Shown here piece after piece: positions 1 through 6,240 of a stretch of 20,702 bases of DNA. Source of the DNA: an uncultured Eubacteriales bacterium (GTDB lineage Bacteria > Bacillota > Clostridia > Oscillospirales > Oscillospiraceae); contig URLT01000026.1 of the NCBI GenBank assembly GCA_900548795.1, forward strand, positions 1 to 20,702, in the 5' to 3' direction. Each line of letters begins with the position of its first letter. Position 1 is the first letter of the stretch. A model generated the notes under the pieces. The model made no database searches. It saw nothing but the letters and a program-made list of their open reading frames with translations, and was not told the DNA's origin. Both the position numbers and the translations under genes were made by a program.

Positions 1-1
1 T

Positions 2-1990
2 GCAGAAAACTCCGTGCTCACGGCGCACGCCGGAGCCGCCAGCGGGCGCAGCCTCGGCATCTTCGCCAAGGGCGAGCTGCGCGCCGTCTCCGACGGTTCG
101 GACTGCGCGGTCTACGGCTATGGCTACGGCACCGAGGCGCCGTCCCGTGTCGACGGAAGAAGCTGCGGCATCTGGACGATCAAGGGGCTTTCCGCCGAGG
201 CGCGTGAGGGTGCCTGCACGGTCAGCGGCTACGGTGCGTCCGTCGGCGGCGATGCCAACTCCTGCGGCGTTCTGGTCGCGAAGGGCAACCTGAGCGTCTC
301 CGGCACGAGCTCCGAGGCGCAGGTCAACGGCTATTACGGCTCGACCGAAACGGGCATGGCCTTCGGTCTGCGCGTCTATGGCGATCTCTCCTTGAACGGC
401 CTTGCAAGCGTATACGCCGACGTCGATCAAAACGCCGTCGTCCGCGCCGACTGCTACGGTCTGTACCTGACCGGCGCGGTCACGGTCACGAATCCCGACC
501 CCTTCCGCGCGCCGAAGCTCTCCGCCGACGCCTCCACTGCAGGCAAGGACAAGGTCGCCTACGGCCTGTATGCCACAGAGAAGCTGGCGCTTCCTGCTGC
601 GCTCTCCGGTCATTTCAGCGGCACGACCTCTGCGCTGCACTCGTCAAAGGGCGTTTCCTACCCGGCGCTTGCCAGCGGCTCGACGACCGCCGACCTGAGC
701 CAGCCCATCACGCTCTATGACTGGAAGGCCTCCGGCCGTGATTTTGTCAAGGATTCCCAGCCCGCGCGCGTGCTGACGCTGCATCCGGGCTACGATGTCT
801 GGATCGGCAAGCATCGCATCGCCCCCGGCGACAAGCTCAGCGACGTGCTCGGCGACGGAACCGTCTCCTACACGCCCGCCAAAACCGAGCGCGACGCCGA
901 GCAGCTCACGATCCGCGGGTTGAGTCTGCAGGCCGACGGATGCAGCGGCATTCTCTCTTATCACGATCTCACCGTTTATGTGCAGGAGACGAACACGATC
1001 TCCGCAAAGGGCGCGCAGGACGCCTGCGCCGTTGCCTCCTACGGCGAGCTGCGTTTAGAGGGCGTGGGCAGCCTCGTAGCAGCCTCGGAGCAGGCCGACG
1101 CCATTCGCGCCGAGGAGAGCGTCACTCTGCACACGCTGACGCTAAAGGCATCCTCCGGCGCCGCCTGCGCCGTGCAGGCCGTCTCCGGCAAGCTCAGCCT
1201 GATCAACGCCGAGCTCGACGCCGTCGGAACGCCCGCCGCGCTCAAGGCCTCAACGGTCTCCGTCGCGGGCGACGTGACCATCCGGGTCGGCGACCCGCTT
1301 GCCGAATGGGATCGCAAGGAGGTGCTGACCTCCTATGCGCAGGTCTCCGTCACGCGCAATCCCCCCTGCCCCGGCGACGAGACCTGCCCGTCTCATGCCT
1401 TTGCCGATCTGCCCGCGCCGGACAACTGGGCGCACGTCGGCATCGACTTCGCCGTGCGGCACCGGCTCTTTGAGGGCACCGCGAAGGACGCCTTCGAGCC
1501 GGACGGCACCATGACCCGCGCCATGCTCGTCACAGTGCTCTGGAGGCTTGCCGGACGCCCGGACTGCGCGGTCAGCGCCCCCTTTGACGACGTGAGCGAC
1601 GAGGCGCTTTATTACTACGTCCCCGTCGCATGGGCGGCGCAAAACGGGATCGTCAACGGCGTCTCAGAGACGGTCTTTGAGCCGGATTCCTTTGTAACGC
1701 GCGAGCAAATGGCCGCGATCATGTTCCGCTATGCGAAATTCCGCGAATACGATCTGACCGGGCGCGCCGACCTGAGCTTCTTCCCCGACCGGCGGGATGT
1801 CTCGCCCTATGCCGAGGAGCCGCTGGCGTGGGCAAACTACGCCGGTCTGATCACCGGCACGAACGGCGCTGACGGCATCGTTGTGCTTGCGCCGTCAAGC
1901 GGCGCGACGCGCGCGCAGGTTGCCGCCATTCTGATGCGTTTTATGCAGTATTATGGGCTGGACGCCGCCGCAGCGGAGCCGACTGTCTGA
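2..1990 (+). CDS. SLH-domain surface protein with beta-helix-like repeats (5' partial)
   Basis: The reading frame is open to the left edge of the window (codons for A-E-N-S precede the first GTG at 14), so the true start and any signal peptide lie outside. The first ~450 visible residues are low-complexity, rich in Gly/Ser/Ala, and repeat a 'small residue-Gly-Ile/Leu, then a beta strand' unit roughly every 30-45 residues (for example SLGIFAKGEL, SCGVLVAKGNL, AFGLRVYGDL, CYGLYLTGAV). This suggests a right-handed beta-helix or adhesin-like passenger. The last ~190 residues hold three S-layer-homology repeats; their signposts are FADLPAPDNWAH, PFDDVSDEALYYYVPVAWA and an FFPDRRDVSPYAEEPLAWA-like third copy, with NGIVNG and GLITG turns. 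SLH repeats are known to bind pyruvylated secondary cell-wall polymers, so the protein is probably exported and displayed on the cell surface. The ligand of the repeat region is unknown. Confidence 0.85.
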   Translation, partial: AENSVLTAHAGAASGRSLGIFAKGELRAVSDGSDCAVYGYGYGTEAPSRVDGRSCGIWTIKGLSAEAREGACTVSGYGASVGGDANSCGVLVAKGNLSVSGTSSEAQVNGYYGSTETGMAFGLRVYGDLSLNGLASVYADVDQNAVVRADCYGLYLTGAVTVTNPDPFRAPKLSADASTAGKDKVAYGLYATEKLALPAALSGHFSGTTSALHSSKGVSYPALASGSTTADLSQPITLYDWKASGRDFVKDSQPARVLTLHPGYDVWIGKHRIAPGDKLSDVLGDGTVSYTPAKTERDAEQLTIRGLSLQADGCSGILSYHDLTVYVQETNTISAKGAQDACAVASYGELRLEGVGSLVAASEQADAIRAEESVTLHTLTLKASSGAACAVQAVSGKLSLINAELDAVGTPAALKASTVSVAGDVTIRVGDPLAEWDRKEVLTSYAQVSVTRNPPCPGDETCPSHAFADLPAPDNWAHVGIDFAVRHRLFEGTAKDAFEPDGTMTRAMLVTVLWRLAGRPDCAVSAPFDDVSDEALYYYVPVAWAAQNGIVNGVSETVFEPDSFVTREQMAAIMFRYAKFREYDLTGRADLSFFPDRRDVSPYAEEPLAWANYAGLITGTNGADGIVVLAPSSGATRAQVAAILMRFMQYYGLDAAAAEPTV

Positions 1991-2035
1991 TCTGCCCTCG
2001 CACGCTTGCTTCGGCAAAACGGTGCAGCCTTTTTC

Positions 2036-2064
2036 CGGGGCACGGCTCGTGCAGCCGCGCCCCG
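2036..2064 (+). terminator. Probable terminator hairpin after the SLH protein
   Basis: A 12-bp stem (2036-2047 with 2053-2064, one mismatch) closes a 5-base loop 46 bases after the SLH gene stop. It is very GC-rich but the following tract is only mildly T-rich (cttatatttcg), so termination may be partial and the next gene could receive read-through. Confidence 0.5.
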
Positions 2065-2100
2065 AGCCTTATATTTCGTTTATTTCGATCGGAGGATGCT

Positions 2101-2631
2101 ATGAAGGAATTTTTGGTTGTTGTGGATATGCAGAAGGATTTTGTCGACGGCTCACTCGGAACGGCCGAGGCACAAGCCATCGTGCCTCGTGTTGCCGAGA
2201 CGATCCGCCGCTTTGACGGCAGAGTCTTCGTCACGCTCGACACGCACGGAACGGACTACCTCTCCACGTCTGAGGGTCGTCATCTTCCCGTTGCGCACTG
2301 CATCAAGGGGACACCCGGTTGGCAGCTCGACGGCGCGATTGCCGCCGCGCTCGAGGGAAAGGACGTTGTGGTGCTCGAAAAGCCGACCTTCGGCTCGCTC
2401 GAGCTTGTCGAGCAGCTCCGCCGCGCAGCAAACGGAGAGGCGTTTGCCGTCACGCTTGTCGGGCTGTGCACGGATATTTGCGTCGTGTCCAACGCGCTGC
2501 TGCTCAAGGCGAACTTTTATGAGCAGACCGTGCGCGTTGACGCCGCCTGCTGCGCCGGTGTGACGCCGCAGACCCACCGCGCGGCGCTCGAAACCATGCG
2601 CATGTGCCAAATTGAGCTGGAAAACGCCTGA
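2101..2631 (+). CDS. Cysteine hydrolase, isochorismatase/nicotinamidase superfamily
   Basis: A 176-residue soluble enzyme, the usual length for the family. The N-terminal VVVDMQKDF gives the catalytic Asp9. K94 (EKPTFGS) is the second member of the triad. C127 in GLCTDICV is the nucleophile, in the place where nicotinamidases have TDHCV. The stretch D47-T-H49 and the later LPVAH66C are placed like the metal ligands of PncA. The family cleaves amide bonds (nicotinamide, N-carbamoyl amides) or the vinyl ether of isochorismate; an active Cys favours an amidase, possibly a nicotinamidase for NAD salvage, but the substrate cannot be read from the sequence. The ATG has a GGAGG site (2091-2095). It appears to be a single-gene unit with its own terminator downstream. 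Function class is sure, the exact substrate is not. Confidence 0.88.
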   Translation: MKEFLVVVDMQKDFVDGSLGTAEAQAIVPRVAETIRRFDGRVFVTLDTHGTDYLSTSEGRHLPVAHCIKGTPGWQLDGAIAAALEGKDVVVLEKPTFGSLELVEQLRRAANGEAFAVTLVGLCTDICVVSNALLLKANFYEQTVRVDAACCAGVTPQTHRAALETMRMCQIELENA

Positions 2632-2663
2632 TCCGCACCTCCGCCGCCGCCTGATCCGCACCT
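2626..2663 (+). repeat. 15-bp direct repeat across stop codon and terminator
   Basis: GCCTGATCCGCACCT occurs at 2626-2640 and again at 2649-2663, a 23-base period. The first copy contains the TGA stop of the cysteine hydrolase gene; the second forms part of the terminator stem and loop. A short tandem duplication is the simplest explanation. Confidence 0.8.
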
Positions 2664-2685
2664 GTGCTTCGGATCGGGCGGCGGC
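2643..2685 (+). terminator. Rho-independent terminator of the cysteine hydrolase gene
   Basis: A 16-bp stem (2643-2658 with 2670-2685, one T-G wobble) encloses an 11-base loop 11 bases after the stop codon. The T-run (2694-2699) comes about 9 bases after the stem, later than usual. The left arm contains the second copy of a 15-bp direct repeat (see that entry). Confidence 0.7.
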
Positions 2686-2711
2686 ATTCTCATGTTTTTC
2701 CCCGCTTCGGC

Positions 2712-2740
2712 TTGCTTTTTCGGGCAAGCTGTGCTATGCT
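2712..2740 (+). promoter_or_regulatory. Promoter of the selenium operon
   Basis: TTGCTT (2712-2717), a 17-base spacer and TATGCT (2735-2740) preceded by TGC form a sigma-A type promoter with an extended -10. Transcription would start near 2747, about 30 bases before the aminotransferase ATG. An inverted repeat GCTTGC/GCAAGC (2711-2730 region) overlaps the -35 and spacer and could be a regulator site; that part is inference. Confidence 0.6.
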
Positions 2741-2775
2741 TGATACGATAGAAAGAATAACGGAGGCAAGCACCC

Positions 2776-3909
2776 ATGATCTATCTGGACAACGCCGCGA
2801 CCACGCTGCGTAAGCCGCAGGTCGTGACGGACGCCGTTGTTGAGGCGATGCAGACGGTCGGAAATTGCGGCCGCGCCGCCTACGACGAGGCGCTCGACGC
2901 GGCGCGGACGGTTTTTCTGACGCGGCAGGCCGCGGCGGATTTCTTCGGCTGCCCGCGCGCCGATCACGTTGCGTTCACCGCAAACATCACGGAAGCCCTG
3001 AATCTCACGCTCAACGGTCTGCTCAACCCGGGGGATCACGTCATCACGACCGACCTTGAGCACAATTCCGTCCTGCGGCCGCTCTATCGTCTGGAGCGGG
3101 AGCGCGGCGTTTCGCTCAGCTTTGTCCCGGCCGACCGTCGGGGCTGCATCGACTACGATGCCTTTGAGGCACTTCTGCGCCCCGAGACGCGGCTGGTCGT
3201 GACGACTCACGCGTCCAATTTGACCGGAAATGTTCTGAATATCGCGAAAATTGCCGATTTTTGCCATAGGCATGGCCTTATATACGTGCTCGATGCGGCG
3301 CAGACCGCCGGCACGTTCCCGCTGGACATGACGGCGCTCGGCATCGACGTGCTCTGCTTCACGGGGCACAAGGGACTCATGGGGCCGCAGGGCACCGGCG
3401 GTCTTTGCATCCGCGAGGGCGTGGAGATCCGCCCGTGGAAGGTCGGCGGCACGGGTGTGCAGACCCATCTGCACGAGCAGCCCGCGCAGTATCCGACGCG
3501 GCTGGAGGCCGGGACGCTGAACGCGCATGGCCTAGCCGGTCTTCGCGCTGCGTTGGAGTTTCTGAACCGAACCGGGCAGGACGTCATCCGCGCCCACGAG
3601 GAGCGCCTGATGCGGCGCTTCTATGACGGCGTCCGCGCCATAGACGGCGTGACGGTCTACGGCGATTTCTCCGCCCCGCGCGCCGCGATCGTCACGCTGA
3701 ACCTCGGCGACGCAGACTCCTCAGAGGTCGCCGATGCGCTGGCACAGGAGTTCGGCATCGCGGTTCGCGCCGGGGCGCACTGCGCGCCGCGTATGCACGA
3801 CGCCCTCGGCACGGCGGAGCAGGGCGCGGTTCGCTTCTCCTTCGGCTGGTTCAACACCGATGAGGAGATCGACGCGGCCATCGCCGCAGTGAGGAGTCTT
3901 GCGCAATGA
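2776..3909 (+). CDS. Class V aminotransferase-fold, cysteine desulfurase family (selenium-cluster type)
   Basis: A 377-residue PLP enzyme related to cysteine desulfurases and selenocysteine lyases. It begins directly at MIYLDNAATT, short at the N-terminus as in the subfamily modelled on Enterococcus EF2568. Visible landmarks are the cofactor-binding D173 (VLDAAQTAGTFP), the Schiff-base Lys199 in FTGHKGLMGPQGTGG, and Cys336 in AVRAGAHCAPRMHDALGT, the position of the persulfide-forming Cys in SufS-like enzymes. The family mobilises S or Se from cysteine or selenocysteine. Because it heads an operon with a Se/S-carrier-like protein and selD, a role in delivering selenium, possibly for selenium-dependent molybdenum hydroxylases rather than selenocysteine, is likely but not proven. 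GGAGG at 2762-2766 supports the start. Its stop overlaps the next start (ATGA). Confidence 0.88.
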   Translation: MIYLDNAATTLRKPQVVTDAVVEAMQTVGNCGRAAYDEALDAARTVFLTRQAAADFFGCPRADHVAFTANITEALNLTLNGLLNPGDHVITTDLEHNSVLRPLYRLERERGVSLSFVPADRRGCIDYDAFEALLRPETRLVVTTHASNLTGNVLNIAKIADFCHRHGLIYVLDAAQTAGTFPLDMTALGIDVLCFTGHKGLMGPQGTGGLCIREGVEIRPWKVGGTGVQTHLHEQPAQYPTRLEAGTLNAHGLAGLRAALEFLNRTGQDVIRAHEERLMRRFYDGVRAIDGVTVYGDFSAPRAAIVTLNLGDADSSEVADALAQEFGIAVRAGAHCAPRMHDALGTAEQGAVRFSFGWFNTDEEIDAAIAAVRSLAQ

Positions 3910-4148
3910 ATCAGCAGGCAAGACTGATCCTGACCTTTTATACAAGCGCCGGTGCGATGGAGCTGGAGCGGCTGTGCCGGGCGGCGGGCGTTCCCGGCCG
4001 GCTGGCGCCCGTGCCGCGCAGCATCACCTCCGACTGCGGCATCGGTTGGAGCATGGCGCTTGCCGACAAGCCCAAGCTGCTGGCGGCGCTGAACGGACAC
4101 GACCCCGAAATTGCGGGAATGCATGAAATCAACGGAACGGAGCATTGA
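3906..4148 (+). CDS. DUF3343 Se/S carrier-like protein
   Basis: An 80-residue protein with the DUF3343 pattern: an N-terminal beta strand ending in TFYTSAGAMELERLC, then PGRLAPVPRSITSDCGIGW. The 'PGRL-PVPR-I-CG' core with Cys44 is the family's hallmark and a candidate S/Se-binding thiol; C24 is also present. The family is found fused to or beside YedF/TusA-like and selenium-metabolism proteins and is described as a putative Se/S carrier. It starts inside the previous stop codon (ATGA at 3906-3909) and ends one base before the selD ATG, so translation is coupled. A partner role between the desulfurase-like enzyme and SelD is an inference from this order. Confidence 0.85.
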   Translation: MNQQARLILTFYTSAGAMELERLCRAAGVPGRLAPVPRSITSDCGIGWSMALADKPKLLAALNGHDPEIAGMHEINGTEH

Positions 4149-4149
4149 C

Positions 4150-5190
4150 ATGGAAAACGAAGTAAAACTGACAAAGCTTGCAAAATGCGCCGGCTGCGGC
4201 GCAAAGGTCGGCGCGGGCGTGCTGGCGCAGCTCCTCGAGGGCATCCGCGTGCACCGCGACCCGCGTCTGCTCGTCGGCTTTGACCGTAGCGACGACGCCT
4301 CGGTCTATCAGCTCTCCGACGAGCTGGCGCTCGTGCAGACGGTCGACTTTTTCCCGCCCATCGCCGACGACCCCTATACCTTCGGCGCGATCGCCGCGAC
4401 GAACGCGCTTTCGGACGTCTATGCCATGGGCGGCGAGCCGAAGCTGGCGCTGAACATCATGGCCGTGCCGGAGGACATGCCCAAGGAGGTCGTGCACGAC
4501 ATTCTGCGCGGGGGCTATGACAAGGTTTACGAGGCCGGGGCGCTGATCACCGGCGGTCACAGCATTCTGGACGACGAGCCGAAATATGGCCTCGCCGTGA
4601 CGGGCTTTGTTCATCCCGACCGCGTGCTGACGAACTCCGGCGCAAAACCCGGCGACGTCATTCTTTTCACCAAGCCGATCGGCATCGGCGTGCTGACGTC
4701 TGGCATGAAGGCAGGCCTCGTCAGCGAGGAAACGACGCAGCTTGCCTATCGCCTGATGACCACTCTGAACAAATCCGCACGCGACGTCATGGTCAAGTAC
4801 CGCGTTCACGCCTGCACCGACGTGACCGGCTTCGGCCCGATGGGGCATCTGTTGGAAATGGCGCAGGGCAGCGATGTGGAGCTGCATCTGAGCGTTTCGG
4901 GCGTGGACTTCATCCCCGAGGCGCTTGAGCTGGCGCGGATGGGCGTGCTCCCGGCGGGCATGTATCGCAACCGCAGCTTTGCAGAGTCCTCGGTGGACGT
5001 CGGCAGCACCGAAACCGCCGTGCAGGATCTGCTCTTTGATCCGCAGACCTCGGGCGGCCTCGCCATTGCGGTCGACCCGGAGGACGCCGACGCGCTGCTG
5101 GCCGAACTGAGCGCCTGCGTCCCCTCGGCGCAGCGCTGGGCGACCGTGCACGAATATCGCGGCGGCAAGCGCATCGTGCTCGAGCCGTGA
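4150..5190 (+). CDS. selD: Selenide, water dikinase (selenophosphate synthetase)
   Basis: SelD makes selenophosphate from selenide and ATP, the selenium donor for selenocysteine, selenouridine and selenium cofactors. The 346-residue product has normal length. The N-terminal LTKLAKCAGCGAKVGAG matches the catalytic GCxxK segment: the essential Cys (E. coli Cys17) and Lys (Lys20) are kept, while the second Cys (Cys19) is Ala. The residue is encoded by TGC, so this SelD is not itself a selenoprotein. ATP-site landmarks include DDASVYQL, TVDFFPPIADDPYTFGAIAATNALSD in pieces, the GGHS segment, DVTGFGPMGHLLEM and DPQTSGGLA. The start at 4150 is preferred over an in-frame ATG at 4111 because GGAG (4139-4142) sits 7 bases before it and it avoids overlap with the DUF3343 gene. 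It is the third gene of the selenium operon. Confidence 0.96.
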   Translation: MENEVKLTKLAKCAGCGAKVGAGVLAQLLEGIRVHRDPRLLVGFDRSDDASVYQLSDELALVQTVDFFPPIADDPYTFGAIAATNALSDVYAMGGEPKLALNIMAVPEDMPKEVVHDILRGGYDKVYEAGALITGGHSILDDEPKYGLAVTGFVHPDRVLTNSGAKPGDVILFTKPIGIGVLTSGMKAGLVSEETTQLAYRLMTTLNKSARDVMVKYRVHACTDVTGFGPMGHLLEMAQGSDVELHLSVSGVDFIPEALELARMGVLPAGMYRNRSFAESSVDVGSTETAVQDLLFDPQTSGGLAIAVDPEDADALLAELSACVPSAQRWATVHEYRGGKRIVLEP

Positions 5191-6080
5191 CCGGTCTGAC
5201 GCTCAAGCAGCTTGAGGCCTTTGTCTGCGTGGTCGAGTGCGGAAGCTTTTCGGCTGCCGCAGAGCGGATGTTCCTCTCTCAGCCCGCCGTGAGCGGAGCA
5301 GTCGCCGCGCTGGAGCACACGCTCGGCATCACCCTGCTCGAGCGCGGGCGGCGAAAAAAAATTCTCCCGACCCCGCAGGGGCAGGAGACTTACCGGCGCA
5401 GCCGAGAGATCCTGCAGCGCTGCCGCGAGCTGGAGCAAACGTTTTGCTCGGAGCAGACCGAGCTTTCCATCGGCGCGTCGACCATGCCGATGGAGATCCT
5501 GCTGCCGCCGCTGCTGGCCGCCTTTCATCGCAAGGCGCCGCAATGCCGCTTTGTTTTGCGTCGCGGAAACAGCGCGGAAATTCAGGACATGCTGCAAAAC
5601 GGCGAGGTTCAGCTCGGCATCGTCGGCGCCCCGCCGGGTGCGGCCGCGCTCAGCAGCCGCCCGCTGTGCAGCGACGAGCTGGTCTTTGTCACGCCGAACA
5701 CACCCGCTCTGCGCAAAAGCGCGGACGACGGGCTAGTCGGCGCGGATCTGCTCGATCGACCGCTGATCCTGCGCACGGAAGGCTCCGGGACGCTGCGCGC
5801 CGCAAGGGCATTCTTCCGCGAGGAGGGCAAGCAGCCAACCATCGTCGCACAGATTGAGAGCAACGCCGCGATCCTTCAGGCCGTGCATCAGGAGCTGGGC
5901 TGCGCGATCCTCTCCGGGAGCGTCGCCGCGCCGTGGGTGCGCGACGGACGCGTGCTCTGCTTTCCTCTGCGCAGAGTTCCCGTCCGGCGCAGGCTCTATC
6001 TGCTCCTCTCTCCCGACGCCTCGGGGCTTGCCAAACGCTTTGCCGACTTTGCAGAGCAATTTGCCGCAGCACATTTCTGA
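5187..6080 (+). CDS. LysR-family regulator associated with selenium metabolism
   Basis: A 297-residue LysR-type regulator: a winged helix-turn-helix at residues ~5-63 (LKQLEAFVCVVECGSFSAAA, then SQPAVSGAVAALE and the PTPQGQ wing end), a linker helix, and a periplasmic-binding-protein-like effector domain from ~90 (TELSIGASTMPMEILLPPLL) to the end. It starts with GTG inside the selD stop (GTGA at 5187-5190), so it is translated as part of the selenium operon, which is unusual for LysR proteins that normally stand divergent to their targets. A subgroup of LysR proteins is known from selD/DUF3343 neighbourhoods in clostridia. The effector and target are unknown; the operon promoter at 2712-2740 is a natural candidate. 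Confidence 0.88.
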   Translation: MTGLTLKQLEAFVCVVECGSFSAAAERMFLSQPAVSGAVAALEHTLGITLLERGRRKKILPTPQGQETYRRSREILQRCRELEQTFCSEQTELSIGASTMPMEILLPPLLAAFHRKAPQCRFVLRRGNSAEIQDMLQNGEVQLGIVGAPPGAAALSSRPLCSDELVFVTPNTPALRKSADDGLVGADLLDRPLILRTEGSGTLRAARAFFREEGKQPTIVAQIESNAAILQAVHQELGCAILSGSVAAPWVRDGRVLCFPLRRVPVRRRLYLLLSPDASGLAKRFADFAEQFAAAHF

Positions 6081-6083
6081 CTC

Positions 6084-6164
6084 ATACTAGGGAACCATTG
6101 AGGTTTGGAAATCGCAGGAATCCTTTGAGCGCCGCAGCCGATTGATTCAGACGTTCCCTAGTAT
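6084..6164. mobile_element. MITE-like element with 12-bp perfect terminal inverted repeats
   Basis: ATACTAGGGAAC (6084-6095) and its exact complement GTTCCCTAGTAT (6153-6164) bound an 81-bp, non-coding stretch placed between the LysR stop and the operon terminator. The core CTAGGGAAC/GTTCCCTAG is flanked by TA on both sides, consistent with a TA target duplication. No transposase is nearby. It could instead be an RNA hairpin of the 3' UTR. The parent transposon is not recognised. Confidence 0.5.
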
Positions 6165-6193
6165 AAAGCCGCATTTTCTGCCGGCATGACAAG

Positions 6194-6240
6194 GTCGACG
6201 CCCCTGATCGGAGGGATCAGAGGCGTCGACTTATTTTTTT
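6194..6240 (+). terminator. Strong terminator of the selenium operon
   Basis: A 16-bp stem (6194-6209 with 6215-6230, one mismatch) with a 5-base loop is followed by TTATTTTTTT (6231-6240). The T-run overlaps the stop codon of the convergent membrane-protein gene, so the two convergent units share this 3' boundary; the hairpin has no T-run on the - strand. Confidence 0.9.

Noticed and set aside
2711..2730. GCTTGC/GCAAGC hairpin as a terminator
   Set aside because: The T-run lies in the loop rather than after the stem, and the segment overlaps a good promoter.
4180..4205. Possible selenocysteine codon in selD
   Set aside because: The active-site residue is encoded by TGC and there is no in-frame TGA, so SelD is an ordinary Cys protein.
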